64,000 bases of DNA from DATFVA01 sp963832715 (GCA_963832715.1 CAWHVB010000002.1:1-64000); one strand, 5' to 3'. Positions 1 through 9,076 are shown, counted from the first letter of the stretch. Translations and numbers: made by a program. The notes: generated by a model not told the origin, from the sequence alone.

Positions 1-519
1 CCGAGTCGGCCGTAGGGGTAGGCGAAACCGGTCACGTCCGTGCCGAGGAGCGCGGACAGCACCTCCCGGCTCCGCACGGTCTCGGCGACGAGCTCGGCAT
101 CGGTGGCCTGGGCAACACGACGTGCCGCAGCCCGTGCGAGACGATCTCCATCCCGGCGGCCGCGACCTGCTTGACCTGGTCCGCCGTCATCAGCGGCTTG
201 ACCGGCCCCGGCTGATCCCACTCGTTGTGGCCGCCGAAGCGATCAGCGAGAACGTAGACGGTGGCGCTGAAGCCGTGGCGCGCCAACGCGGGCACCGCTT
301 CCGTGGCGAAGTCGGCGTAGCCGTCGTCGAACGTCAACCCGACCAGACCGTGGTCCGCACCCGAGCCTGCGCCTCCAGCAGCTCGGCGACGCCGACTCCG
401 CGGAGCCCGCGCGCTCGAAGCCAGCACAGCTGCTGGTCGAACTGCTCCGGTCGCACCGTGACATCCAGTGGTTCGACGCCGTGATCGCTGACCGAGTGGT
501 ACATCCAGATGTAGGGCAT
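1..519 (-). CDS. Polysaccharide deacetylase (NodB family), partial, two frameshifts
   Basis: The gene runs off the left edge of the window. The start at 519 begins MPYIWMYHSV, the usual opening of extracellular NodB-type deacetylases. Reading continues in three frames: the first covers the N-terminus, the second carries TFDDGYADF (metal-binding motif 1) and SHGLRH (motif 2), and the third carries FAYPYG (motif 3). Each switch is explained by one missing base, near 360-362 (a CCC run) and near 110-115. With both repaired the protein is a normal family member that removes acetyl groups from an N-acetylated polysaccharide. It lies 17 bp downstream of the MurJ-like gene, so it is probably cotranscribed. 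The indels look more like consensus errors than decay because all three catalytic motifs are intact. Confidence 0.8.
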
Positions 520-536
520 GGTCTGCCTGGACAACG

Positions 537-2165
537 TCAACTCCTTCGGCGCGGAACGGGTATCGCCCCGCTCGCCATCGCCACGACCACGAAGATCATT
601 AACATGACTGAGCCCCCCAGAACCGCCACAGGGGCGGCCGCGGAGGAGTGGGACAGCCGGTCGACGGCCAGACCGGCGCCGAACGCGGCCAGGGCCGGCG
701 GCCCGAGTCGCGCAAGGATGAGACCGACTGCCTTCGGCGCGACGGCCGGGTTGTGGGCCCGCCGCCCGACGAGCAGCAGCAGCGCCGTCACGCAGATGCC
801 GGCGGCGTTGCCGGCCGCGATGCCCGGGCCACCCCAAACGGGCGCGGCGAGCGCCGCCACGACGGTGGTCACCACGAGCCCGATCCCCACGAACCCTGCC
901 GGGGCGAAGCTGACCCTGCCGACGAAGAACGTCCGGGCGATGATCTCGACGATCGCCTGGCCGAGCAGCCCCAGCACGTAGATCCGCAGGATGTCGGCCG
1001 TCGCGGCGGTGTCCGCGGCGGTGAACTCACCCCGCTGGAACAGCAGCTCCACCACCTGTCGGCCGAACACGAAGAGGAACGCGGTGGCAAACACGACGAC
1101 TGCGCCGATGACCCGGACGTCGATCTCGGTGCGCCGTTGGGCCTCGCTCGTGGCGCCCGATGCGACGTTGCGGGCCAGGATCGGGAACGTGATGACTGCG
1201 AGCATCAGAGCCAGCGACGAGGGCAGCTGACCGATCTTCTGTGCGTAGTTCAGATGCGAGATGGTGCCCGGGGGCAGCCACGAGCCGATGAAGCGCTCGA
1301 CATACACCTGGGCCTGGCGGCTGAGCATGTACACCGCGACCGGCGCAAGGACCCCGAAGCTCAGCAGCGAGCTGCGCAGCACGACCCTGCGCGGCAGCGC
1401 TACCCGTCGCCTGTAGGAGGGCAGTTGCACAGCCAGCAGCACGGCGGCACCCGCCGTGCCGCCGACGGCCGCGGCGAGCACGCCGATCCTGTCGTGCCAG
1501 AGGAGCATCGAAGCGATGATCCCGAGGTTGAGGATCAGGGACATCGCAGCAGGCGGCCCGAAGACCAGATGCGCGTGCAAGGCGGCGATGAAGAACCAGG
1601 CCAGGCCGAGGAGCACGAGGCTCGGGGCGATGATCCGCATCGCCTGCACGCCGAGGTCGGGATCGGCGAGGCCGGGTGCCAGCACCTGCACGAGCCACGG
1701 TGCGGCCACTGCGACCACCGTCGCGACACCCACGAGCACGACCGTGAGGTGCGGCAGGACCGCCGCTACCACCTCGTCGAGCGCCCTCCGCGGATCGGTG
1801 GGCAGATGGTCGGGATTCCGATTGTCCGCGACCGCCAGTGCACGTGTGAACGCGGGAATGAGCAGGAACGCCGTCAAGCCTTCGACGAGCACCGACACGG
1901 TATCGGCGACCGTCCAGGCCACCAGAAACGCGTCTGTGGATCCATTGGCCCCGAAAAGCGACGTGATGAGCAGGTCACGAACGACTCCGAACAGCGATCC
2001 GAGCCCGATCAGGAGAGTCGACACGACGGCCGCTCGCACTACCAGGCCGCCGCCCCAACGGCCGGTCCGTAACGAGCTGCCGGAGCGCTCCGCGCCACTC
2101 AGTTGCGGGTACACATCCTGCTCCGCAGCCACTGGGCGCGTCGCCGGACGGGAGAGCCGTGGCAT
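537..2165 (-). CDS. MurJ/MviN-like lipid-linked glycan flippase
   Basis: 542 residues, almost entirely hydrophobic helices after a roughly 40-residue polar N-terminus, in the pattern of the MurJ/MviN branch of the MOP superfamily. The segment GLGSLFGVVRDLL followed by FGANGSTDAFLVAW matches the family's first helices, and GRQVVELLFQRGEFTAADT is the MurJ-type loop. The usual role is flipping an undecaprenyl-diphosphate-linked sugar across the membrane. Inside an EPS cluster, beside Wzz and deacetylase genes, it more likely exports the repeat unit than lipid II. The start is preceded by GGAGG about 11 nt upstream. A second flippase of a different family lies at 9534-10832. Confidence 0.85.
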   Translation of the reverse strand: MPRLSRPATRPVAAEQDVYPQLSGAERSGSSLRTGRWGGGLVVRAAVVSTLLIGLGSLFGVVRDLLITSLFGANGSTDAFLVAWTVADTVSVLVEGLTAFLLIPAFTRALAVADNRNPDHLPTDPRRALDEVVAAVLPHLTVVLVGVATVVAVAAPWLVQVLAPGLADPDLGVQAMRIIAPSLVLLGLAWFFIAALHAHLVFGPPAAMSLILNLGIIASMLLWHDRIGVLAAAVGGTAGAAVLLAVQLPSYRRRVALPRRVVLRSSLLSFGVLAPVAVYMLSRQAQVYVERFIGSWLPPGTISHLNYAQKIGQLPSSLALMLAVITFPILARNVASGATSEAQRRTEIDVRVIGAVVVFATAFLFVFGRQVVELLFQRGEFTAADTAATADILRIYVLGLLGQAIVEIIARTFFVGRVSFAPAGFVGIGLVVTTVVAALAAPVWGGPGIAAGNAAGICVTALLLLVGRRAHNPAVAPKAVGLILARLGPPALAAFGAGLAVDRLSHSSAAAPVAVLGGSVMLMIFVVVAMASGAIPVPRRRS

Positions 2166-2291
2166 TCGCTGGTTGACCTCCGCATAGGGCGTTGGCTGTC
2201 GCCACCGTGCGGACTATCGGTCGGCGTCGCGATGCGTTACAGCGCAGCCACGCTCTGGCATCGTGGAAGCGTCAACTGACGCGGATCCGCA

Positions 2292-3092
2292 TCACTGCCA
2301 ACGGCGGTGCGCCGACGGATGGGGTTGTGCACGCTCGTCGCGGTCACCCGCTGCATGTCTGCGCTGAGGTGCAGGTCGAGTAGGCAGTGGGATGGCGGAG
2401 TGACCGTTGGGAAACGGCTGCGGAGCTGGCTCCGCGGCCGGCGAGCCGCTCTGAGAGTTCGCGGGAGCCTGCGGCTCATCAGGCTTGCTGATCTGGCGGC
2501 GCATTGCCGAGAGCAGCATCACGACGGCGACACCGAGAACCGCCCCACCGACCGCTCCGCCAGCGGCGTAATACTCGGTGAGCGACTGGTTGGACGGCCC
2601 GTCCGGCTTCGTCGCGGGCTCGACGACGGACAACGCCAGCCGACGGTCCGGCCCGTCTGCGCCCTGCGCCAACTCCGACACCGCGCGCACGTAACTCTCG
2701 GTGAGAGCGTTGAGTGTCGGCGCCACCTGATTCCGATCGGTATCGTTCAACCGGAGCTCGACGAGGAACTTTCCCTCCGGCGCGACAGCCTCAAGACTGT
2801 TGCGCAGCACTTCGACTCCGCCCGGGTAGCCTGTCGACTTGACCACGTCGTCCAACACCCGCGACGTCAACGCCAGCTCGGCATACGTCGGCATGCGCTC
2901 CATCAGATCCTGGTTGCCCGCGCCGACCCCCGACTCAGTCGTCTGGAGCGAAAATAAGACACTGGCCTCCGCCTGGTACGACGGCGTCTCCCGACTGGCC
3001 AACCCCCAGCCGACCGCTGCTCCCACCATCAGCAGGACCAGCACGATCAGCACATTCCGGGCGGCCATCTTGACGAAGTCGGCGAACTCCAC
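2292..3092 (-). CDS. Wzz/YveK-like chain-length determinant protein
   Basis: 266 residues from a GTG start at 3092, chosen because GGAGGAG lies 3-5 nt upstream and the Wzz N-terminus follows directly. A transmembrane helix occupies residues about 13-31 and a second about 175-196. Between them is a periplasmic-type domain, with a proline-containing segment (VEPATKPDGP, about 158-167) just before helix 2, as in Wzz proteins. The C-terminal 70 residues are a proline-rich cytoplasmic tail. There is no kinase domain here; the kinase fusion is at 16166-17726. The likely role is setting polymer length together with a Wzy polymerase. The gene is divergent from the membrane protein gene at 3228. Confidence 0.8.
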   Translation of the reverse strand: MEFADFVKMAARNVLIVLVLLMVGAAVGWGLASRETPSYQAEASVLFSLQTTESGVGAGNQDLMERMPTYAELALTSRVLDDVVKSTGYPGGVEVLRNSLEAVAPEGKFLVELRLNDTDRNQVAPTLNALTESYVRAVSELAQGADGPDRRLALSVVEPATKPDGPSNQSLTEYYAAGGAVGGAVLGVAVVMLLSAMRRQISKPDEPQAPANSQSGSPAAEPAPQPFPNGHSAIPLPTRPAPQRRHAAGDRDERAQPHPSAHRRWQ

Positions 3093-3227
3093 GTGCTCCT
3101 CCAAACCCACCGGCTGCCGCACCACGGCGGCCGGCCGAGGGTCATCGTACCGAGCCGTTATGCTTCCGTTGCAGCCGCTCTCCGTCGCTCCCCCAGCACC
3201 GTAGTCGGCGCGAGAGAGGAGATGCAG

Positions 3228-4400
3228 ATGCTGAGCGAAGAAGAGCGGATAACGCGGCTGCGCACGCTCGCACCCCGGCTCATCGTCCTCGCATGGCTGC
3301 CCACCTGCTTCTTCTTCGGGCTCGTGAACCGAAAAGTCCTGCCCGAGAAGTACTTCGGCGACGACGCACATATCCAGGACAAGATGGCCAGCGAGGTCGT
3401 CCCGAGCCTGAGCGCCCCCAAGCTGGACGCATCCGCGGCGGACTCCTTCGAGGTGATGGCCTGGATCTACCGAACGGTCGGCGCCCAAGGTCACGTGACG
3501 ATCATTCAGGCTGTCACCATGCTCGCCTTCTTCGCGCTCCTGTTTGCTTGCGCCGGGTGGGCCGACATCGGCCGCTTCTCGATGTACGAAACCGGCGTCT
3601 TCTGCTTCAGCGCCGTCGCCTGCGCGGTCTACCTGGCGCAGTACTCGAAGGAGAGCCTCGTCCTCCTCCTCGTCGCGGTCCTCGTCTTTCTCCCCCGGAA
3701 CGGCCTGTTCGACATCGCGTTCGTTCTGCTCTGCTGCACCTACGCATACGCGATCCGCCAGTACTGGTTCCCGGTCGCCGGGCTTTTCATCATCATCCGG
3801 CTCACGCTCGCCACCACCCGCCGTGCCATCGTCGTGCCGATCGTCGTCGCCGCCAGCCTTCTCGTCTTCGCGTTCGCCACGGACGCAATTTTGAGCACCG
3901 ACCTCAACGCCTGGCGCGAGGGCGTCGCCCAGTCGCGGGTGAACTCACAGGACGCGCAGTCAGCAATCCAGGACTACCTGCCCACAGACACGCCGGAACT
4001 CGCAGCGGCAAACGCCGCGGTGACGCTCCTCTTCCTGGCCCTGCCCATACCGCTACTTCTCGATCCTTCCGTGGTCTACGCCATCTTCGCACTCATGACC
4101 GCTTCGATGTGGCTTCTGCTCGGCGTGGCCATCACGCGAGCCGCCCGGCTCGGCTGGTTCAAGAACAGCCCCCGCCTGGCGCGCAGTGTCGCCCTCCTCG
4201 TCGCAATGGTGACCGTACAGGCGGTCTTCGAGCCCGACTACGGCTCCTACATCAAGCACATCGCTCCCCTGCTTCCGCTGTTCGTTCTCGTCTTCACCGC
4301 CCAACGCAGGTATGGCGTCGCGAACGGGCCATCTGTCGAGCCGTCTGCTGCACGGCTGAGGCTGGCGCTGCATCGGCGATCATTGCCGTCGCCGCGATGA
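3228..4400 (+). CDS. Polytopic membrane protein, possible polysaccharide polymerase
   Basis: 390 residues from ATG 3228 (MLSEEERITRL), with GAGGAG at a good distance; an ATG two codons upstream (3222) is almost inside that site. About ten hydrophobic segments are visible. The segment YLAQYSKESLVLLL resembles the short charged loop found between helices of EpsG/Wzy-like polymerases, and a late EPDYGSYIKHIAPLLP segment is also loop-like. I do not recognise a definite family. A polymerase-like role is inferred from topology and from the neighbouring Wzz and PAP2 genes. G+C is high, like the left flank and unlike the insert that begins near 5.6 kb. Confidence 0.55.
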   Translation: MLSEEERITRLRTLAPRLIVLAWLPTCFFFGLVNRKVLPEKYFGDDAHIQDKMASEVVPSLSAPKLDASAADSFEVMAWIYRTVGAQGHVTIIQAVTMLAFFALLFACAGWADIGRFSMYETGVFCFSAVACAVYLAQYSKESLVLLLVAVLVFLPRNGLFDIAFVLLCCTYAYAIRQYWFPVAGLFIIIRLTLATTRRAIVVPIVVAASLLVFAFATDAILSTDLNAWREGVAQSRVNSQDAQSAIQDYLPTDTPELAAANAAVTLLFLALPIPLLLDPSVVYAIFALMTASMWLLLGVAITRAARLGWFKNSPRLARSVALLVAMVTVQAVFEPDYGSYIKHIAPLLPLFVLVFTAQRRYGVANGPSVEPSAARLRLALHRRSLPSPR

Positions 4401-4443
4401 CCACATCGACGTGCGATGCGGTGGGTCCGGTACCGTCGCCGAG

Positions 4444-5097
4444 ATGACCCGCGCGACCCGCACAGATCCGCCTGCACTACCTACGTCGCTCCGCAGGCCG
4501 ATGCTCATCGTTTCGGGCGCCGCCGCGCTGTCCTTCGCCATGATGGCATCACAAGTCGCAGGGGACACCAGCGCAGCGCGCCCAGATCGGTGGCTCGACG
4601 GCTTGCTAAATCTGGGACCTTCCGCCGCCGAGTCACCTACATTGAGTGCATTCCTCTACATCGGTGACCCGTTGGTTGCAGGTTTCTTAGCCTTGCTCCT
4701 CGCCTCGCTTTCAGCCGCACTGGGGCGACTTCGAATCACTGTCGTAGCCCTGCTCGGTCCGGCGCTCGCCGGTCTGACTGTCGTGATTCTCAAGCCCTTG
4801 ATCGGACGGACGTTCGACGGCGAACTGGCGTTTCCGAGCGGACACACCGCGATGGCGACGGCGTTCGCCATAATCGCCGCACTGCTCATCGTTAGCCTCC
4901 TCCATGCCGGATGGCCGCTGAGCGTTCTACTTGTTCTCACGGCAGCTCTGGCAGCGGGAGCGGTCGCGGCCGTCATCTTAGTAAGCCTGCATGTTCACTA
5001 CCCCACCGACGCAATTGGCGGCTTCTGCGTGTCGATTGTGATTGTTCCCATGACCGCACATTTGGTCGACATTCTCACCCGAGGCCTCGCCAACTAG
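4444..5097 (+). CDS. PAP2-family membrane phosphatase
   Basis: 217 residues from ATG 4444; a GTG at 4411 is also open but has no better ribosome site. Phosphatase motif 1 is KPLIGRTF (from residue 117), motif 2 is PSGHT (131-135), and motif 3 ends HYPTDAIGG (H185, D189). The Arg normally found about six residues before the motif-3 His appears to be replaced by a hydrophobic residue, so activity is not certain. Members of this family dephosphorylate undecaprenyl diphosphate or related lipids, which would recycle the carrier after polymer release. The gene starts about 43 bp after the preceding membrane protein, so the two are probably cotranscribed. Confidence 0.8.
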   Translation: MTRATRTDPPALPTSLRRPMLIVSGAAALSFAMMASQVAGDTSAARPDRWLDGLLNLGPSAAESPTLSAFLYIGDPLVAGFLALLLASLSAALGRLRITVVALLGPALAGLTVVILKPLIGRTFDGELAFPSGHTAMATAFAIIAALLIVSLLHAGWPLSVLLVLTAALAAGAVAAVILVSLHVHYPTDAIGGFCVSIVIVPMTAHLVDILTRGLAN

Positions 5098-5641
5098 CAC
5101 TTCAGCCCGGCGGTCATAGTTCCAGCATCCAGTCGTTGAGCATCAGGGACCTCGATCCGTACTAGGCTACAGCACCTAAGGAAGTGCGTACCTGCCCGCA
5201 TGCGTTGCCGACGGCCAAACTCGCTACTTACGGAATCAATACAAGCCCACGGGGAGCAAAAGGGCGAAGCAGACGAGTGTACGTGCGTACCGAATTCTGG
5301 ACGCGCAGTCGAAGTGCGGCGATTGTGAGATCTGAATATGCGACACACTCGCCTTTTCCCATTAGGACGAACAGAGGGTCGTATATCAAGAGAACGGCGG
5401 GTTCGACGCGCCACCACGACGCCGAGGCGTTTGATCTGACCCCACCTTGGCGATGCGAAACCCTCGACACACCTTCCACCAGCGCAGGAAGTTCATGTGC
5501 GGCTTCTTTAGCGGTTTAGCTTAGCGACTATCCTCGCCGGTGGTGCGCATTCGACCTAGCCAACGTGAGGACGATTGTCCAACGCGCCTACAGAGCTGGT
5601 AGACTAAATCGGCCCCGGGTACCTCATAACGAAAGCGCAAG
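5098..5641. other. Intergenic, boundary of low-G+C insert
   Basis: No convincing coding signal in either strand. Base composition drops within this stretch from the G+C-rich flank to the more A+T-rich glycosyltransferase island, so it may contain an old insertion boundary. The promoter for the gene at 5642 should lie at its right end. No inverted repeat or terminator stands out. Confidence 0.5.
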
Positions 5642-6757
5642 ATGAGCTCACCGCCTCGTATTGGCATCTGGAAACGCGACATCCTGCCTCCTTCAGAAAC
5701 GTTCATCGTTAATCAGGCGGCATCGCTGCGCCAGTGGGACCCATTATTCATTGGTGAACGGGTGGTTAAATCGTCGTTGATGCCGCCTTGCGCCTTCATA
5801 TTGCGAGATTGCGGTGACTGGAAACGGTTCACCGGGGTGCGGTTCCGGATTACCCGACGACATCCTGCCCTTGACCAGTTCCTCTCCGACAGTGGCATCC
5901 GTGCGATACACGCCCACTTTGGAACGAGTGCGGTGGACATCGCGCCATCCGCGGAACGACACGGGCTACCGTTGATCGCTACATTTCACGGGAGCGACGT
6001 TACCCGCTACCTAGTAGGCCGCGATCCAAAGGCCGCCCTCTACAGAGCACGCCTTCGACACGTATTTCGATATTCGACATTGCTGATTGCGGTATCCGGA
6101 TTTATCGCATCAGAGCTACAGCGCATGGGCGCTCCTCCGTGCAAGATTGTGGTACACCACATTGGTATACCTATACCGGACCCGCCCGTGCCTCGAGTGG
6201 ATCGTGAAGGGGTACTGTACGTGGGCCGCCTCCTTCAGTCCAAAGGAATATTCGATTTGGTTCGCGCCATGAGCCGCCTGAGTCAGCCTGTCCGGAGTAC
6301 ACAACTGACGGTGATCGGCGACGGCCCAGCAATCGGTGAAGTTCAAGATCTCGCAAGTGAGCTCGGCGTCAAAGTGAGACTACTCGGGTATCAACCCCCC
6401 CACATTGTTGCACAACACATGTGCAACAATGCCGTCTTCTGTATGCCGTCACACTCAGAAGGTCTGGGCATGGTCTTTCTAGAGGCCGCCGCCCACCAAT
6501 TGCCAGTCGTCGCAACTAAAATCGGCGGAATACCCGAGGCCGTTATAGACGGCCAAACTGGTTTACTTGGCGAGGTCGGCAACATAACGAAGATCGCCGC
6601 ATCTCTATCATGCTTACTCGCAAACCGGCTCCAGGCGAGATCTATGGGAGTTGCCGGTCGCAGACATGTCACAGAAGCGTTCGACATTTCCCGACAAAGT
6701 CGCACACTCGAAGAGCTGTATTCAAGCGTTGTCAAGGACGGTTCTCATCCACGCTAA
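5642..6757 (+). CDS. Glycosyltransferase, GT4-like
   Basis: 371 residues with a GT-B fold layout. The N-terminal half has IHAHFGTSAVDIA and TFHGSDVTRY, typical of WcaL/exopolysaccharide GT4 enzymes. The C-terminal half has VLYVGRLLQSKGI, the IGDGP loop and HSEGLGMVFLEAA, the EX7E motif that binds the sugar-nucleotide phosphates. It should add one sugar to the lipid-linked repeat unit at the cytoplasmic face. Donor and acceptor cannot be told from sequence. It is the only plus-strand member of the low-G+C island and is separated from the others by IS debris. Confidence 0.85.
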   Translation: MSSPPRIGIWKRDILPPSETFIVNQAASLRQWDPLFIGERVVKSSLMPPCAFILRDCGDWKRFTGVRFRITRRHPALDQFLSDSGIRAIHAHFGTSAVDIAPSAERHGLPLIATFHGSDVTRYLVGRDPKAALYRARLRHVFRYSTLLIAVSGFIASELQRMGAPPCKIVVHHIGIPIPDPPVPRVDREGVLYVGRLLQSKGIFDLVRAMSRLSQPVRSTQLTVIGDGPAIGEVQDLASELGVKVRLLGYQPPHIVAQHMCNNAVFCMPSHSEGLGMVFLEAAAHQLPVVATKIGGIPEAVIDGQTGLLGEVGNITKIAASLSCLLANRLQARSMGVAGRRHVTEAFDISRQSRTLEELYSSVVKDGSHPR

Positions 6758-7379
6758 TCATCCGACTCTTTGCGATGAAGCGCAGGCGCCGACGCGGACC
6801 TCCACCCGCTGCCGGCTGATCGAGCAAGTGAAATGGCGACGCCTGCGGACTCCGGAACCGAGAGAACTATCGACGCCGCGCACGGTTGCACTGCACCCAG
6901 CGTATCCGCCGATTGTCAACGAGGGACCCGGCGGCTCCCGCCTAATACTCCAGCCGTAGATCGTTATGTCCACTCGCGGGCTTGCTCCTGACGCTGGTAG
7001 TGGCTGGTGCGGGCGCGGTGTTGATGGCGTCGTCGCCAGTGCGACCAGGCTGTGGGGCAGGCTCGGGTGCGGCGGGGTTCGACGACGAGGACGGTGAACA
7101 GGCCTGAGTTGCATCAGTTTAGTGACCGCCTGAGGTGGCCCAGGGTCGCGTTGATCAACTTGGAAGCCGGAGCATCGTATGCAACTTTCGCTGTCCAAGC
7201 TGTTGACCTCGACGAACATCGCGCGCGGCGCTGCTCGGTCCGACGCGTGCGTCGCCTTCGAAGATCGATAGAGCTCTCTGGGACGGCGTACGCGTGCAAA
7301 TCGATTAGTGACCACATTCCGTGGTGAATCTGCAGTTCAACGGCTCGTGGGTGCAATGATTACACCGTTGTGATGCAAC
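6758..7379. other. Intergenic with transposase remnants
   Basis: No intact gene. A transposase-like C-terminal tail is readable on the minus strand at 6964-7110 (listed separately). The remaining sequence shows no coding, repeat or terminator signal that I can support. This is the left edge of the mobile-element graveyard that extends to 9532. Confidence 0.5.
6964..7110 (-). pseudogene. Transposase C-terminal remnant
   Basis: Read on the minus strand, about 45 codons end in a TAA at 6964-6966 and contain AWSHWRRRHQHRARTSHYQR, the basic tail seen at the end of many actinobacterial IS transposases (IS701-like). There is no start and no catalytic part. Assignment rests only on this tail. Confidence 0.35.
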
Positions 7380-7634
7380 TCAGGACAGGCGACGGATCTC
7401 GCTGCAGGTCAACGCGATCAGACCGGCAGGCGCGGGTCGGTCGGTGTGCTCACGGGCGGCGATGACGACCAGCAGCGCGTGGGCGATCATGGCCAGCAGG
7501 ATCCAGCGCTGCCAGGCGGTCCAGCGGCGGACCTGGTGTTCGTCGAGCCCGGCCTCGGACTTGGCGATCGCGGTTGGGTGGGCCGCGCGGCGAGGTTCCT
7601 TGGCTGAGGTCCTTTTCCGCGCGGCCTCCCGCCG
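7380..7634 (-). pseudogene. IS701-family transposase C-terminal fragment
   Basis: The minus-strand frame ending in TGA at 7380 reads DEHQVRRWTAWQRWILLAMI and ends GLIALTCSEIRRLS, the characteristic C-terminus of IS701/DDE transposases. Nothing of the catalytic core remains. The fragment stops exactly at the 29-bp repeat at 7635-7663, across which a different transposase (istA) begins, so the repeat is the recombination point between the two. Confidence 0.65.
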
Positions 7635-7663
7635 AACCGGTTATGTGAAGATCAACATAACCG
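7635..7663. repeat. 29-bp direct repeat, copy 1 (palindromic core)
   Basis: The sequence is identical over 29 bp to 9036-9064, in the same orientation, 1,401 bp apart. The core has inverted arms GGTTATGT and ACATAACC around an 8-bp spacer GAAGATCA. It separates an IS701 fragment from an IS21 fragment. Site geometry fits a tyrosine recombinase core site; see the integrase fragment at 8626-8883. Confidence 0.85.
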
Positions 7664-8580
7664 CGGCGCATCGGCACCCACTCGGCGAACCCGGCATCCA
7701 ACTCCGCCAGCGAGCTGAAGCTGCGTCCGGCCAGGACGTGGTCGCGCACGATCGCGACCTGGCGTTCCACCCGCCCCTTCCCGGTGGGGCGGTAGGCGGC
7801 CAGCACGTCGATGACGAACCCGTAGTGCACGGCGAACGCCGCCGCCTCCGGGTGCAGCGGCACCGCCTCGCGCGGGGCGACATGGCGGCGGACGACGGTC
7901 TTGGTCCGGTCATAAACGATCGATCCTGGGACGCCGCCGAAGTGGGCGAATGCCCGGCGGTGGCAGTCGAAGAACGTGCCCAGATCCTGACTGGTGACAA
8001 AGCAGCAGAACGGATCCCGCGAGTAGGACAGCGTCATGTGGAACGAGTAGACCTTCACGATCCCCTGCTCGAGCAAGACCTGGCCCTCGTCGCCCCAGTC
8101 GACCTGGGCCTGCGCGCCCGCGACGACCTCGAACCGCCGATGCAACCCCGACAACCGCTCGTCATCGTCGCTGTCGCGGGCCAGACGCTGCCGGGCGTCG
8201 GCGACATACAGCTTGACCCGCTGGTAGTGGCCGGTGAAGCCGTGCTCGGCGACCAGCCGCTCATGGATCACACTGGCCTTCAGCCGCGGGTCGGCGGCCA
8301 GCCAGGCGTCGATCAGCGGGGCGACCGCGTCGACCTTGCGGGTCACCGTGCCCTTGCGCGACGGTGCGGTCGGCGGACCGGCCGGGGCGTCGGTCGACAG
8401 GTACTTCTTCACCGTGCGCCAATCGACACCGACCTCGTCGGCGATCTCGCGCCAGGTCGCGCCGGCAGCGCGTAACGGTTGGTAGCGGCGTAGGTCCATC
8501 CATGCCTCCACGGGCAGGATCACGGGGTGACCCCCTCCGGTCTCGTCTGCTTGGCGGCTGACGAGCCGGAGGGTGGTCAC
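7664..8580 (-). pseudogene. istA: IS21-family transposase IstA, C-terminally truncated
   Basis: About 305 codons remain of a protein that is usually about 400-500 residues. The N-terminus has a helix-turn-helix (REIADEVGVDWRTVKKYL). The retroviral-integrase-type core follows, with AQVDWGD, SIVYDRTKTVV and KGRVERQV supplying the D, D, E residues. Coding similarity stops after AEWVPMRRG, where the 29-bp repeat begins; downstream DNA belongs to an IS701 relative. No istB ATPase helper gene follows, so the element cannot move by itself. The start is uncertain: GTG at 8580 is the outer limit, and an ATG giving MDLRRYQPL lies inside. Confidence 0.8.
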
Positions 8581-8625
8581 CCCCGGGCGAATCGAGGGAC
8601 GACTCGCCGGGACCTCAACGACAGA

Positions 8626-8883
8626 TCACCTTGTACGTGGACCTCCACGTGAGCTCGTACGCGGACAAGCGCGACGCTCCAAAGCGAACCGCTCGGCCTG
8701 CTCGCCGGTCAGCTCGCCCACGTCGAGACCCTCGCGCGCCAGCCACCGGCTGAGCTGATCGAACTGATACAGCCTGTCCGCCGCCGAGCCCGAGTACGCC
8801 CGAGACGCCAGCCACGACCAGAACCCCGCCGCATACGGCGCCAACGGCCCCGACACCACCGGGACCCACACCTTTCTGCCCAT
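8626..8883 (-). pseudogene. Tyrosine recombinase/integrase N-terminal fragment
   Basis: The start at 8883 is preceded by AGGAGG at good spacing. The product opens MGRKVWVPVVSGPLAPYAAG and continues AADRLYQFDQLSRWL and EGLDVGELT, the SAM-like core-binding domain of XerC-type recombinases often found in actinobacterial integrase clusters. About 70 residues fit; the catalytic R...HxxR...Y domain is absent, and the frame ends in unrelated sequence at 8626. It lies between the two 29-bp repeats and may be what is left of the enzyme that recognised them. Confidence 0.6.
8635..8650. repeat. 16-bp palindrome ending the integrase fragment
   Basis: Arms ACGTGGA and TCCACGT flank a CC centre. It sits where integrase homology is lost and has loose similarity to the 29-bp repeat core (12 of 19 aligned bases by eye), so it may be a diverged site of the same kind. 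Confidence 0.35.
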
Positions 8884-8940
8884 CGCTGCCTCCTGCCGGA
8901 TCGCGAAACACAATCCGAGAAGCCTCGACACAGGACGAAT

Positions 8941-9020
8941 GATTATGTTGAGCGGGTCAGCGCCGAACCCGCGTGACACCAGCAGGAACCCGGCTCGTCG
9001 ACGGGGTCCTCAACATAATC
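8941..9020. repeat. 12-bp inverted repeat upstream of integrase fragment
   Basis: GATTATGTTGAG at 8941-8952 is matched exactly by its reverse complement at 9009-9020. The arms resemble half of the 29-bp repeat (TTATGTTGA versus the TTATGTTGATC strand of the core), so they are probably related recombinase-binding half-sites. Confidence 0.5.
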
Positions 9021-9035
9021 ACCGACTGGACATAC

Positions 9036-9067
9036 AACCGGTTATGTGAAGATCAACATAACCGGTT
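9036..9067. repeat. 29-bp direct repeat, copy 2 (32-bp palindrome)
   Basis: This copy is identical to 7635-7663 over its first 29 bp. It extends into a perfect inverted repeat with 12-bp arms (AACCGGTTATGT and ACATAACCGGTT) around spacer GAAGATCA. To its right is an IS1380 fragment, to its left the integrase leader. Copy 1 has shorter arms, so copy 2 may be the more complete site. Confidence 0.85.
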
Positions 9068-9076
9068 CTTAGGGGG

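Noticed and set aside
648..2072. Long plus-strand open frame opposite the MurJ-like gene
   Set aside because: Arg/Asp/His-rich composition and complete antisense overlap with a well-supported membrane protein; typical shadow frame in G+C-rich DNA.
7444..8475. Plus-strand 343-residue frame opposite istA
   Set aside because: Antisense to a transposase whose HTH and DDE residues are clear; no independent support.
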